NCBI RefSeq assembly: GCF_946221635.1
Contig: NZ_CAMIHB010000012.1
Location: forward strand, 61,823 to 125,822
Length of the DNA: 64,000 nt
Direction of reading: 5' to 3'
DNA from: an uncultured Rhodoferax sp.
GTDB lineage: Bacteria; Pseudomonadota; Gammaproteobacteria; Burkholderiales; Burkholderiaceae_C
Part shown: positions 45,018 to 53,365 of the stretch, one piece after another
Layout: each line of letters starts with the position of its first letter
How positions within the stretch are numbered: position 1 is the first letter of the stretch
Notes under the pieces: generated by a model
What the model saw: the letters and a program-made list of their open reading frames with translations, nothing else
The model's database searches: none
Told to the model about the DNA's origin: nothing
Translations under genes and position numbers: made by a program

Positions 45018-45887
45018 TCGACGTTTTCCAAGCATCGCCCCAAGTCGCGCCATGTCCAGAGACAGTAGCGCGACCGCCGCCACGATGAGCAAGCCGCCAC
45101 CGATGACCGCGGGGCCTGGCACTTCGTCGAAGAACAGCCAGCCGATGCCGTAGGCCAGCGGGAGGGAGAGGAACGTGAGCTGGCTCAGTCTGGCTACGGC
45201 GCCCAGGCGCAACCCGAGGATCCAGAAGTAGCTGAAAACCGATCCCAGGAATGCGATGAACAGCACCAGTGCATAGTCGCCCCAAGGCAGAACGGCCCAT
45301 TCCCCGGTGGCAAAGGGGGTGGTCATCAGCAGCGTGGAAATGGCCATCCAGATCATGAGACTGACCGGGCTCTCCTGGCTCCCCCATTTTTTGGTGAGGA
45401 CGTGCAGCAGCGCAAAACTGCCGGCCGCCAGCATGGGCAGTACCATGGTCCAGTCGCCCGGGCCGGCGCCCGGCTGTCCCATGAGGATCACACCCCCCAA
45501 CCCCAACAGGGCCGCCAGCGCATCTTTCACGCCCAGCCGTTCGCGCAACAGCAGCGCGGCAAAGGGAATCACAAAGATCGGCTCGGCAAACAGGATGGTC
45601 ATCACCACCGAGAGCGGCAGCACGGTGAGCGCGTAGAACAAGGCGTAGGAGCCCAGGCAGTTCAGCACCCCGCGCGCAATGTGCACGCGGGGTGCGTGCA
45701 TGCGCAGGGGGTTGACCGAGGCGCGCAGCGCCACCGGGAGCAGGATCACCAAGGCAAACAGCCAGCGCAGCGCCAGCAGGTTCCAGGTCCCCATGCGTCC
45801 GCCGGCCACTTTGAGCAGGGCATCCATGGTGGTGCCCGCCACAATGGCAATGACAATGTAGAGGACGGCCTGTCGCTGCTGGTGCAT
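45015..45887 (-). CDS. EamA/DMT-family transporter
   Basis: The 290-residue inner-membrane protein has ten predicted TMs in two EamA halves (LYIVIAIVAGTTMDALLKV begins the first, MVLPMLAAGSFALLHVL the second). This is the drug/metabolite transporter fold, usually an exporter of amino acids or metabolites. The substrate is unknown. The start MHQQRQ at 45887 lies 13 bp after gmhA on the same strand, so the genes are probably co-transcribed. Confidence 0.87.
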   Translation of the reverse strand: MHQQRQAVLYIVIAIVAGTTMDALLKVAGGRMGTWNLLALRWLFALVILLPVALRASVNPLRMHAPRVHIARGVLNCLGSYALFYALTVLPLSVVMTILFAEPIFVIPFAALLLRERLGVKDALAALLGLGGVILMGQPGAGPGDWTMVLPMLAAGSFALLHVLTKKWGSQESPVSLMIWMAISTLLMTTPFATGEWAVLPWGDYALVLFIAFLGSVFSYFWILGLRLGAVARLSQLTFLSLPLAYGIGWLFFDEVPGPAVIGGGLLIVAAVALLSLDMARLGAMLGKRR

Positions 45888-45900
45888 GCCCGCCCTGGGG

Positions 45901-46491
45901 TCAGGCGGCGTAGTTGGCCGGGAAGAAGTGGCGCTCCACCAGTTCGATGAGGATGTGCAGCACCTTGATGTGCAGTTCCTGCACGCGGTCGGCAAACTGG
46001 CCGCCGGGGGTGTTGATGTAGACGTCGCTCAGGGCTTCGAGCTCGGGGCTGGGGCGGCCGGAGAGGATGATGACGTGCACGCCCTGGGCCTTGGCCGCGC
46101 GGGCGGCGCGGATGACGTTCTTGCTGGTGCCGCTGGTGCTCAGGGCCAGCAGGCAATCCCCCTCGCGGCCATGGGATTCGACGTAGCGCGAGAACACCTG
46201 TTCGTAGCCGTGGTCATTGCCCACACAGGTCAGGTGGCCGGCGTCGCTGATGGCGGTAGCCGCCAGCCCGGGGCGGTCCAGGCGGTAGCGGCCGGTGAGT
46301 TCTTCGGCAAAGTGCATGGCGTCGCACATGGAGCCGCCGTTACCGCAGGAGTAGACGCGGCCCTTGCGCTCGAACACCTGGATCAGCAACTGCGCGGCGC
46401 GCTCGATGTCCTGCAGCGTGGCAGGGTTGGCCAGCAGGTTGGTGAGCGCCACATGGGCTTCTTGCAGGCTGGCGGTGATGTGGGTGATCAT
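45901..46491 (-). CDS. gmhA: sedoheptulose-7-phosphate isomerase (GmhA-like SIS protein)
   Basis: GmhA makes D-glycero-D-manno-heptose 7-phosphate for the LPS inner core. The 196-residue SIS-domain protein matches the family in length and motifs: SCGNGGSMCDAMHFAEELTG, DRPGLAATAISD and LALSTSGTSKNV. The metal-site His/Glu residues of the CDAMHFAEELTG helix are present. The start is ATG 46491. A related DiaA-type SIS role in replication control is the main alternative, but the DRPGL region favours GmhA. Confidence 0.85.
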   Translation of the reverse strand: MITHITASLQEAHVALTNLLANPATLQDIERAAQLLIQVFERKGRVYSCGNGGSMCDAMHFAEELTGRYRLDRPGLAATAISDAGHLTCVGNDHGYEQVFSRYVESHGREGDCLLALSTSGTSKNVIRAARAAKAQGVHVIILSGRPSPELEALSDVYINTPGGQFADRVQELHIKVLHILIELVERHFFPANYAA

Positions 46492-46615
46492 GGGCGGGTC
46501 TCTGTGGGGCCGCGGGGTGCTCCCGCTGGCAGGGATGTGGATTCTTGCACAGCGGCCTTGCCCCTGGCCGCGGTCCGGGCACGGAACTTTGACGTAACTT
46601 CCCGCTCCATTCCCC

Positions 46616-47524
46616 ATGCACCGCAGAACCACCCTGGCCGCCCTGGCCACACTCCCCAGCCTGATCACCACCTCGCTTGCCAGCGCGGCCAGCCAGCCTG
46701 CGCTGCAGGCGCTCAAACCCTCGCCGCGCATGCCCGTGCTGTTTGTGGGCCATGGCAGTCCCATGAATGCCATCGAGGACAACGCCTGGCGGCGGGCCTG
46801 GCAGGCCATGGGCACGGAACTGCTGGCGCGTGGTACCCGGCCGCAGCTCATCCTGTGCATCTCGGCCCACTGGCTCACGCCCGGCTGGCAGCTCACGGGC
46901 ATGGCGAACCCCAAGACCATCCATGACTTCGGTGGTTTTCCGCGCGAGTTGCAAGAGGCGCAGTACCCCGCGCCCGGTGCCCCTGCCGTGGCGCGCAGTC
47001 TGGCCAGCAGCCTGAAGTCCCCCGCCACGGGGGCGGCGCTGGGGGTGGACACGCAGCAGTGGGGCTTGGACCACGGCACCTGGTCGGTGCTCAAGCCCAT
47101 GTTTCCCAAGGCGGACATTCCGGTGCTGCAGCTCAGCATGGACTACAGCCGGGCCCCGGCCGAACACTATGCGCTGGGCCGGCAGTTGCAGGCCTTGCGT
47201 GAGCGCGGCGTGCTCATTGTGGGCAGCGGCAACATCGTGCACAACCTGCGGGTCACGCGTGAGAACACGGCGCCCCATGAAGCCTACGACTGGGCGCAGG
47301 CCTTTGACGCCGTGGTGCAGGACCAGATCAAGAAAGGGCAGCTCGACGCGCTGCAGAACTTCCAGTCGCTGGGGGCCATGGCCCAGCAGGCCCACCCCTC
47401 GCACGACCATTACCTGCCCCTGCTGTATGCGGCCGGCGCGGCGCGCGCCAACGAGATGCCGCGTTTCTTCAACACGGGTTTCCAGTCGGCCTCCATCTCC
47501 ATGCGCTCGGTGCTTTGGGGTTGA
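46616..47524 (+). CDS. DODA-type extradiol dioxygenase (YgiD-like), exported
   Basis: The 302-residue protein belongs to the LigB/DODA family of Fe- or Zn-binding extradiol dioxygenases. Conserved histidine segments are VGHGSPMNAIED, CISAHWLTPGW and VGSGNIVHNLR, and the substrate region is WGLDHGTWSVLKPMFP. Unlike most YgiD proteins, it begins with HRRTTLAALA and a hydrophobic stretch, so a Tat-type signal peptide is likely. 4,5-DOPA dioxygenase activity is the family annotation; the natural substrate is unknown. Confidence 0.85.
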   Translation: MHRRTTLAALATLPSLITTSLASAASQPALQALKPSPRMPVLFVGHGSPMNAIEDNAWRRAWQAMGTELLARGTRPQLILCISAHWLTPGWQLTGMANPKTIHDFGGFPRELQEAQYPAPGAPAVARSLASSLKSPATGAALGVDTQQWGLDHGTWSVLKPMFPKADIPVLQLSMDYSRAPAEHYALGRQLQALRERGVLIVGSGNIVHNLRVTRENTAPHEAYDWAQAFDAVVQDQIKKGQLDALQNFQSLGAMAQQAHPSHDHYLPLLYAAGAARANEMPRFFNTGFQSASISMRSVLWG

Positions 47525-47551
47525 CTGTCCCCCAAGGACAAAGCGCTTGTC

Positions 47552-48481
47552 TCAGGTTTTCTGCAAAAACAGCGTGGCGCACAGCCCGCGCAACCAACGG
47601 TTCGCGGGGTCGTGGTGGTAGCGGGCGTGCCAATGTTGCTTCACCGTGAAGCCAGGGATGGGCACCGGGCAGGGATAGACCGCCAGGCCGGCGACCTTGG
47701 CCAGGGTCTCGCCGATTTGGCGTGGCAGGGTGGCGATCAGGTCGGTGCTGGAAAGAATGGCCGGCAGGCCCAGGAAGCCGGGCATTTCCAGAATGATGTT
47801 GCGTTCGATCTTGCGGCGCTTGAGGGCTGCGGCCAGCAGCCCGCCGCCAGTGCCTGAGGCAATGGCCGCATGGGCTTCGGCCCGGTAGTGCGCCAGGGTC
47901 AGGGTCTTGCCGATGCGCGGGTGCTGCGCACTCGCCAGGCACACCCACTGCTGCTTGAACAGGGTTTGCTGGTAGAAGCCGGTTTCGAGTTCCGGTATCA
48001 GCCCCAGTGCCAGGTCGGCCTCGCCAGTGGTCAGCAGGCGGGCGGTGTCGGCATCGATGCGCATGGCCTGCAGCGCCAGTTGGGGGGCGTGGGCCCGCAC
48101 ATGCGCCAGCAACCTGGGCAAGAGCGTGATGTGGCTGGCATCGGTCATGCAGATGCGGAAGGTCCGCTGCGCGGTAGCGGCATCGAAGTCCGGTTGCCAC
48201 TCTGAAATCTCTCGCAGGGAAGCGAGCGCCTGGCGCGTTGGGGCGATGAGTGCCTGCGCACGCGGTGTGGGCTGCATGCCCGCCGGGGTGCGCACGAACA
48301 GGGGGTCGTGCAGAGCCTCGCGCAGTTTGGCCAGCCAGATGCTGACGGTGGGCTGGCTCTGGCCCAGCAGTTCGGCGGCCCGCGTCACGCTGCCGGTGCT
48401 GTAGAGCAGGTCCAGCAGGCGCAGCAGTTTGGTGTCCAGCAATTCGGTGCCTTCCTGGTTCCGGGCCATGGCGTTGTCCAT
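47552..48481 (-). CDS. LysR-family transcriptional regulator
   Basis: The 309-residue protein has an N-terminal HTH (GSVTRAAELLGQSQPTVSIWLAKLRE) and a LysR effector-binding domain beginning near TFRICMTDASHITLLPRL. It is divergent from the reductase-VOC-MaoC-CaiB genes, with 87 bp between starts. That is the classic arrangement for control of the divergent operon. The start MDNAMARN (48481) is preferred to a TTG four codons earlier. The effector is unknown. Confidence 0.9.
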   Translation of the reverse strand: MDNAMARNQEGTELLDTKLLRLLDLLYSTGSVTRAAELLGQSQPTVSIWLAKLREALHDPLFVRTPAGMQPTPRAQALIAPTRQALASLREISEWQPDFDAATAQRTFRICMTDASHITLLPRLLAHVRAHAPQLALQAMRIDADTARLLTTGEADLALGLIPELETGFYQQTLFKQQWVCLASAQHPRIGKTLTLAHYRAEAHAAIASGTGGGLLAAALKRRKIERNIILEMPGFLGLPAILSSTDLIATLPRQIGETLAKVAGLAVYPCPVPIPGFTVKQHWHARYHHDPANRWLRGLCATLFLQKT

Positions 48482-48568
48482 AAAAAATCGCAATGTGATC
48501 TATTTTATGTATTGCCTATACGCTAGGTCAGTCGCTGCCTACATTCACCCTCCAGCAAGGAGCGTGAT

Positions 48569-49501
48569 TTGAAAATCTGTGTATTGGGTGCCGGTTCACT
48601 GGGCTGCGCGATTGGCGGTGCGTTGGCCCGTTCGGGGGCGGATGTCACCCTCATCAACCGGCGCGAAGCGCATGTGCTGGCGATCCGACAGCATGGCTTG
48701 GTGCTGCGTGAGGCCGGCGTCGATACGCCGGTAGCGGTGCGGGCGGCCACGGACGCCGCGGGGCTGGGCGTGATGGACCTGCTCATTGTGTTGGTCAAGT
48801 CCTACGACACCCGCAGCGCCATGCAGGGGGCCCTGCATCTGGTGGGGCCGGAGACCGTGGTGCTGAGCCTGCAGAACGGCCTGGGCCATGAAGATGTGCT
48901 GGCAGACCTGGTGGGCGCGGAGCGCGTGCTGGCCGGCAAGACCTATGTGGGCGGCGTGCTGGTCGCCCCGGGGGTGGTGGAAGCGGGCACCGCCGGCAAA
49001 GAAACGCTGATTGGCGAGTTGCGGGCCAAGGGGTCTGCGCGGGCCGACCGGATTGCCGGCGTGTTCAATGCGGCGGGGCTGCAAACCCAGGTGTGCGAAG
49101 ACATCATGGCCACCATCTGGGACAAGCTCTTGATCAATGTGTCCACCGGGGCCCTGAGCGGCATCACCCGCCTGCCCTATGGCGCGCTGTACCAGATCCC
49201 CCAGGTGGAGGCCTGCGCGGTGGCGGCGGTGGAAGAGGCCATGGCCGTGGCGCGGGCCAGCGGCATCCGCTTGAGCTACCACCACGGAGTGGACGCCTGG
49301 CGCAAGGCCGCCGCCGGTTTGCCCTACGGATTCAAGGCTTCGATGCTGCAGAGCCTGGAAAAGGGTACGCGCACCGAGATCGATTACATCAACGGTGCCG
49401 TGGTCGAGCGCGGTGCGGCGCTGGGCGTGCCCACGCCGGTCAACGCTGCCCTGGTGGCCTGCATCAAGGGCATTGAACATTCTTTGAAGGAAACAGCATG
49501 A
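48569..49501 (+). CDS. 2-dehydropantoate 2-reductase-like (PanE/ApbA) protein
   Basis: The 310-residue NADPH-binding reductase has CVLGAGSLGCAIGG at the N-terminus, the ketopantoate-reductase LSLQNGLGHEDVL and the catalytic-Lys region MATIWDKLLINVSTGALSG. It starts at TTG 48569, supported by AAGGAG 6 bp upstream. The family includes pantothenate enzymes, but as first gene of a catabolic operon with CoA-transferase and hydratase genes it more likely reduces another 2-oxo acid. Its stop overlaps the VOC gene (ATGA). Confidence 0.83.
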   Translation: MKICVLGAGSLGCAIGGALARSGADVTLINRREAHVLAIRQHGLVLREAGVDTPVAVRAATDAAGLGVMDLLIVLVKSYDTRSAMQGALHLVGPETVVLSLQNGLGHEDVLADLVGAERVLAGKTYVGGVLVAPGVVEAGTAGKETLIGELRAKGSARADRIAGVFNAAGLQTQVCEDIMATIWDKLLINVSTGALSGITRLPYGALYQIPQVEACAVAAVEEAMAVARASGIRLSYHHGVDAWRKAAAGLPYGFKASMLQSLEKGTRTEIDYINGAVVERGAALGVPTPVNAALVACIKGIEHSLKETA

Positions 49502-49890
49502 CTGCCCCCGCCATTCCGCGTGCCTACGTGGAGCACGTCGCCATCTGGGTCCGGGACATCCAGTGGCATATCCGGTTTTTTCACGAGGTCTGCGGCATGA
49601 CCCTGCGCGAAGTGCAGGGCACCGTGGAAGACCCGGTGCAGTACTGGACGCTGGGCGGCATGCAGTTCATGGCCAAGCCCGACCACAGCGCGCCCGAGGG
49701 CCGGCTCGGCCACATCGGTGTGATGTGCGAGGACCTGGAGTACGCGCTGCAAGCCGCCCAAGCCTTTGGCGTGACCGAGATGCCGCAGGGCCGCAACTGG
49801 CTGCGCCTGCCCGATGGCCTGGCGGTGGAATTCATCCAGGCCAGCGCGGGCACCGTGGCGCAGGCCTTGGCCGTCAACCCGCGCGCCTGA
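49498..49890 (+). CDS. VOC/glyoxalase-fold protein
   Basis: The 130-residue protein is a single vicinal-oxygen-chelate domain. VEHVAIWVRDIQWHIRFF starts the first beta-alpha-beta module, and RLGHIGVMCEDLEYAL the second. Potential metal ligands are His in each module and Glu in LAVEFIQ. Such proteins include glyoxalases, epimerases and ring-cleaving enzymes; the reaction here is unknown. It is translationally coupled to the reductase gene and lies 24 bp before the MaoC gene. Confidence 0.8.
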   Translation: MTAPAIPRAYVEHVAIWVRDIQWHIRFFHEVCGMTLREVQGTVEDPVQYWTLGGMQFMAKPDHSAPEGRLGHIGVMCEDLEYALQAAQAFGVTEMPQGRNWLRLPDGLAVEFIQASAGTVAQALAVNPRA

Positions 49891-49914
49891 ACGACCGTCT
49901 TCACAAGGAACCCC

Positions 49915-50370
49915 ATGAGCCCCGAAAAATACTGGGACGACGCCCACGACGGCGACGTCTGCACCAGCCCCAGCTACACCGTGACCAAGGAGCGCATCCT
50001 GGCCTACGCCGACCTGACCGGCGACCACACCCCGGTGCATGTGGACGAGGCCTATGCCAATGCGAGCCACTTTGGCTGCATCGTGGCGCACGGCCTGTTC
50101 GGTCTGTCGATTGCCGATGGCTTGAAGACGCAGAGCGACTACCGCTTCCTGCCCGGCATGTCGCTGGGCTGGACCTGGGACTTTGTGCTGCCCATCAAGG
50201 TGAACGACGTGCTGCATGTGCGCTTCACGGTGACCGGCCTGCGCGCCTCCAAAAGCCGTCCGGGCTGGGGCATCGTCATCCTGCCCAGCGAGCTCATCAA
50301 CCAGCATGGCCAGGTGGTGCAGAAGGGTGAGCACCGCCTGATGATTCCGCGCCGCCCCGGCTCCTTTTGA
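49915..50370 (+). CDS. MaoC-family hydratase (hot-dog fold)
   Basis: The 151-residue protein has the MaoC hydratase motif DLTGDHTPVHVDEAYA-SHFGCIVAHGLF, with the catalytic Asp and His of R-specific enoyl-CoA hydratases. It probably hydrates an unsaturated CoA ester (mesaconyl- or enoyl-CoA type). The CaiB-like CoA-transferase gene downstream could provide that ester. The gene ends exactly where a dispersed repeat begins. Confidence 0.87.
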   Translation: MSPEKYWDDAHDGDVCTSPSYTVTKERILAYADLTGDHTPVHVDEAYANASHFGCIVAHGLFGLSIADGLKTQSDYRFLPGMSLGWTWDFVLPIKVNDVLHVRFTVTGLRASKSRPGWGIVILPSELINQHGQVVQKGEHRLMIPRRPGSF

Positions 50371-50424
50371 TTGCTATCTATTTAGTAGCTGCTCGCGCAT
50401 ATACAACGAGGGCTAGAGGCCAAT
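50371..50424 (+). repeat. dispersed repeat, copy 6, supplying a CoA-transferase leader
   Basis: This near-consensus copy reads TTGCTAT, a spacer, TTAGTAGCTGCTCGCGCA, a spacer, then ACGAGGGCTAGAGGCCAA. It fills the whole gap between the MaoC stop and the CaiB start. Its AGAGG lies about 6 bp before the ATG and is the only ribosome-binding-like sequence there. Confidence 0.8.
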
Positions 50425-51663
50425 ATGACTCAAAATCTTCAGCAGGCGCGTCCTTTGGAAGGCATCCGCGTCATCGACTACAGCCACTTCCTGGCCGGCC
50501 CCTATGTGGGCCGCTGCCTGGCCGCCCTGGGCGCCGAGGTGATCAAGGTGGAGCGCCCCGGCACCGGTGATGCGGGTCGCCAGCACGCGTGGTTTGTGGG
50601 GGAGCACCAGGAATACAGCGGCTACTTCCTCCAGCAGAACATGGGCAAGAAGGGCCTGTGCGTGAACACCAAGGATGCACGCGGCCGCGAGCTCATGCAG
50701 AAGCTGGTGGACAGCGCCGACGTGTTCATCGAGAACTACCGCCCCGGCGCGCTGGACAAGCTGGGCCTGGGCTATGCCGCGCTGGCGCAGCGCAACCCCG
50801 GCCTGGTGTACTGCTCCATCTCGGCCTACGGCCACACGGGGCCGGATGCGCATCGCGCGGGCTTTGGCCTGATTGCGGAGGCCAAGAGCGGCATCATGCA
50901 AATGGTGGGCAACCCCGGCGAAGCGCCGCCGCTGTTGCGCATCTCGCTGGGGGACATGTACACCGGCATCCACGCGGTGGCTGCCATCAATGCGGCCTTG
51001 CTGGGCCGCGTGAAGAGCGGCAAGGGCCAGCACATCGACATGGCGCTGTACGACACGCTGGTCTCCATGCACGAATACGCCGTGCAGTGCTACACCTTGT
51101 CGGGTGGCAAGGAGGTGCCGGTGCAGACCGGGCACGACATGCCCAACAGCACACTGTATGGCGTGTTTCGCGCCGCGGATGGCGACCTGGTGATTGCCGC
51201 GCAGGTGGACGATGCCTGGAAGCGCTTTGCCGCTTTGGTGGAATCGCATGGTGGTCCCGCAGGATTCGGGGCTGATGCGCGGTTTCACACCAGTACAGGT
51301 CGCAACGCGCATCGGTTGGCCATCCTGGAGGTGGTCAAGCCCTGGGTCGCTGCGCGCTCGGTGCGTGAGGTGCTGGCCCTGCTCGACGGCATTGATGTGC
51401 CCAGCGCCAAGGTGCAGCGCATTGACGAGGTGCTGGCGGACCCGCAAATCCAGGCGCGCGGCATGGTGGTGGAGCAAGACCACCCGGCCCTCGGAAAGAT
51501 CCGCCTGCCCAATCTGCCCTTCCATTTCTCGGGCTGCGACACCGGCATCACGCAGGTGGCGCCCGATCTGGGCCAGCACAACGCCGAGATCGCCGCCAGC
51601 CTGGGCTTTGCCGAGGCCGACATTGCGGCCATGCAGGCCGACGGCGTGCTGTTCAGCCGCTAA
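50425..51663 (+). CDS. CaiB/BaiF (family III) CoA-transferase
   Basis: The 412-residue protein is a family III CoA-transferase. Features are GIRVIDYSHFLAGPYVGRCL, GAEVIKVERPGTGD, FIENYRPGALDKLGLG and a catalytic-Asp region near LRISLGDMYTGIHAV. It moves CoA between acids, for example succinyl- or mesaconyl-CoA and a substrate acid. With MaoC and the reductase it suggests breakdown of a C4-C6 branched or dicarboxylic acid. Twelve bases separate it from aroE. Confidence 0.92.
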   Translation: MTQNLQQARPLEGIRVIDYSHFLAGPYVGRCLAALGAEVIKVERPGTGDAGRQHAWFVGEHQEYSGYFLQQNMGKKGLCVNTKDARGRELMQKLVDSADVFIENYRPGALDKLGLGYAALAQRNPGLVYCSISAYGHTGPDAHRAGFGLIAEAKSGIMQMVGNPGEAPPLLRISLGDMYTGIHAVAAINAALLGRVKSGKGQHIDMALYDTLVSMHEYAVQCYTLSGGKEVPVQTGHDMPNSTLYGVFRAADGDLVIAAQVDDAWKRFAALVESHGGPAGFGADARFHTSTGRNAHRLAILEVVKPWVAARSVREVLALLDGIDVPSAKVQRIDEVLADPQIQARGMVVEQDHPALGKIRLPNLPFHFSGCDTGITQVAPDLGQHNAEIAASLGFAEADIAAMQADGVLFSR

Positions 51664-51675
51664 GGAGACTGTGAC

Positions 51676-52497
51676 ATGACGGACCACTACGCCGTGATCG
51701 GCAACCCGATTGCCTTCAGCAAATCCCCCTTGATCCACGGCAGCTTTGCGGCCGCGACGGGGCAGGACATTGACTACACCAAGATGGAAGGGCCCCTGGG
51801 GCAGTTCCGCGAAACCGTGGATGCGTTCCGGGCCCGGGGCGGTCGGGGGCTGAACATCACCGCCCCGTTCAAACTGGACGCCTATGCCTATGCGACCGAG
51901 CATTCCGAGCGCGCGCAGCTGGCCGGCGCCGCCAACGCCATGAAGTTCGAAGGCGGGCGCGTCATCGCCGACAACTTTGACGGCGTGGGCCTGGTGCGGG
52001 ACGTGACCCACAACCTGGGCGTGGCCTTGCGTGGCAAGCGCGTGCTGATGCTGGGCGCGGGCGGCGCCGCGCGCGGTGCGCTGCTGCCCTTTCTGGCCGA
52101 GGCACCGGCATTGCTGGTGATAGCCAATCGCACGGAAGAAAAAGCCCATGCGCTGGCCGCCATCGGGGCGGACCAGGGGCGGGTGGAAGCAGCCAGCTAT
52201 GCGGCGCTGGAGGGGCAGACCTTTGATGTGGTGTTCAACGCCACCTCGGCCAGCCTGCGCGCCGAGCTGCCCCCGGTGCCGGCCCAGGTGTTCCGCGGGG
52301 CCAGCCTGGCCTACGAGCTGGCCTATGGCAAGGGGCTGACCCCGTTTCTGCGCCTGGCCCAGGGCGCGGGTGTGCCGCAGCTGGCCGACGGCGTGGGCAT
52401 GCTGGCCGAGCAGGCGGCCGAGGCCTTTGCCTGGTGGCGTGGCGTGCGGCCCGACACCCGCGCCGTCATCCAGGCCCTGACAGTCCCCCTGGTCTGA
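51676..52497 (+). CDS. aroE: shikimate dehydrogenase AroE (first copy)
   Basis: The 273-residue NADP enzyme is full length. YAVIGNPIAFSKSPLIHGSF opens the substrate domain, and the catalytic Lys is in NITAPFK. The catalytic Asp lies in DNFDGVGLVRD, and the cofactor motif is LGAGGAARGAL. Its place beside catabolic genes, with a second AroE-like gene at 56.7 kb, means one copy may oxidise quinate or shikimate instead of serving biosynthesis. Which copy is the housekeeping enzyme cannot be told from this window. Confidence 0.92.
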   Translation: MTDHYAVIGNPIAFSKSPLIHGSFAAATGQDIDYTKMEGPLGQFRETVDAFRARGGRGLNITAPFKLDAYAYATEHSERAQLAGAANAMKFEGGRVIADNFDGVGLVRDVTHNLGVALRGKRVLMLGAGGAARGALLPFLAEAPALLVIANRTEEKAHALAAIGADQGRVEAASYAALEGQTFDVVFNATSASLRAELPPVPAQVFRGASLAYELAYGKGLTPFLRLAQGAGVPQLADGVGMLAEQAAEAFAWWRGVRPDTRAVIQALTVPLV

Positions 52498-52536
52498 GGT
52501 GCTGACCATGTGCTGCAGTCGCCTCCTATACTTGGT

Positions 52537-52558
52537 GAATGAACGAGTTCGTACATTC
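52537..52558. promoter_or_regulatory. TetR operator overlapping its own start codon
   Basis: GAATG-n-ACGA-nn-TCGT-n-CATTC forms a 22-bp inverted repeat spanning the tetR ATG. The 12-mer AGTTCGTACATT within it recurs at 53325-53336, just before the TRAP genes. Both positions suit repression by the encoded TetR protein. Confidence 0.6.
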
Positions 52559-53249
52559 CAGGGGCGTGGACAGCAAGAAAGGCCGGAGCAAGGCCGGCAA
52601 GGCCCAGCCTGCGGCAGGCGCGGCCAAGGCGACATCGCGCACCAACGACCCGGCGCGCACCATGGCGGGCATCCTGGAAGTGGCGACCCAGGAGTTTGCG
52701 GCCAAGGGCCTGAGCGGCGCGCGCATCGACGCGATTGCCGAGGCCACGCACACCAGCAAGCGCATGATCTATTACTACTACGGCAGCAAGGAAGGGCTGT
52801 ACGTGGCGGTGCTGGAGGAGTCGTACCGGCGCATGCGGCAGATCGAAGCGCAGCTGCATCTGGAAGACCTGGAGCCCGAGGCGGCGCTGCGCCGCTTGGT
52901 GGAGTTCACCTTCGACCGCCATGCGGACAACGAGGATTTCATCCGTCTGGTGATGAACGAGAACATCGAGCAGGGCAGCTACCTGGCGCAGAGCAAGACC
53001 ATCCAGGAACTCAATGTGCCGGCGATCCAGGCGATCCGCCAGCTCTACGAGCGGGGGGTGCAGCAGGGCGTGTTCCGCGAGGGCCTGGACCCGGTGGACA
53101 TCCATGCGTCCATCTCGGCGCTGACGTTTTTCAACGTGTCCAACCGCCACACCTTCGGCCTGATCTTCAAGGACAGGGCGCGGGCCGCCCAGTCGGCCGC
53201 CCGACGCGCCAGCATCACCGAGATGGTGGTGCGCTTTGTGCGCAAGTAA
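52539..53249 (+). CDS. TetR/AcrR-family regulator
   Basis: The 236-residue protein has a basic, low-complexity N-terminal tail of about 40 residues. A TetR HTH follows (IDAIAEATHTSKRMIYYYYG), then a helical ligand domain with FIRLVMNENIEQGSYLA. It lies between aroE and the TRAP-aroQ-aroE2 operon in the same direction. A palindrome covers its start codon, and a related site precedes the TRAP genes, so it probably represses itself and the transporter operon until the substrate appears. Confidence 0.9.
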   Translation: MNEFVHSRGVDSKKGRSKAGKAQPAAGAAKATSRTNDPARTMAGILEVATQEFAAKGLSGARIDAIAEATHTSKRMIYYYYGSKEGLYVAVLEESYRRMRQIEAQLHLEDLEPEAALRRLVEFTFDRHADNEDFIRLVMNENIEQGSYLAQSKTIQELNVPAIQAIRQLYERGVQQGVFREGLDPVDIHASISALTFFNVSNRHTFGLIFKDRARAAQSAARRASITEMVVRFVRK

Positions 53250-53320
53250 TTCATTTTCGGCATAACAGCTTTCCCTGGTATGCGATCCGGGTCGAGGGTA
53301 AACCCGGTCTTATTAAAACT

Positions 53321-53337
53321 AACTAGTTCGTACATTA
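53321..53337. promoter_or_regulatory. second TetR site upstream of the TRAP operon
   Basis: AACTAGTTCGTACATTA contains the 12-mer AGTTCGTACATT found in the tetR operator, with a partly degenerate left arm. It lies about 30 bp upstream of the dctQ start, in a 116-bp gap. Confidence 0.5.
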
Positions 53338-53365
53338 ATGTTCAAGTACGACTTTGGAGACACAC

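Noticed and set aside
50413..52635. A 740-residue minus-strand open frame across CaiB and aroE
   Set aside because: It runs antiparallel to two clear plus-strand enzymes and shows only composition-driven His/Gly/Val-rich sequence.
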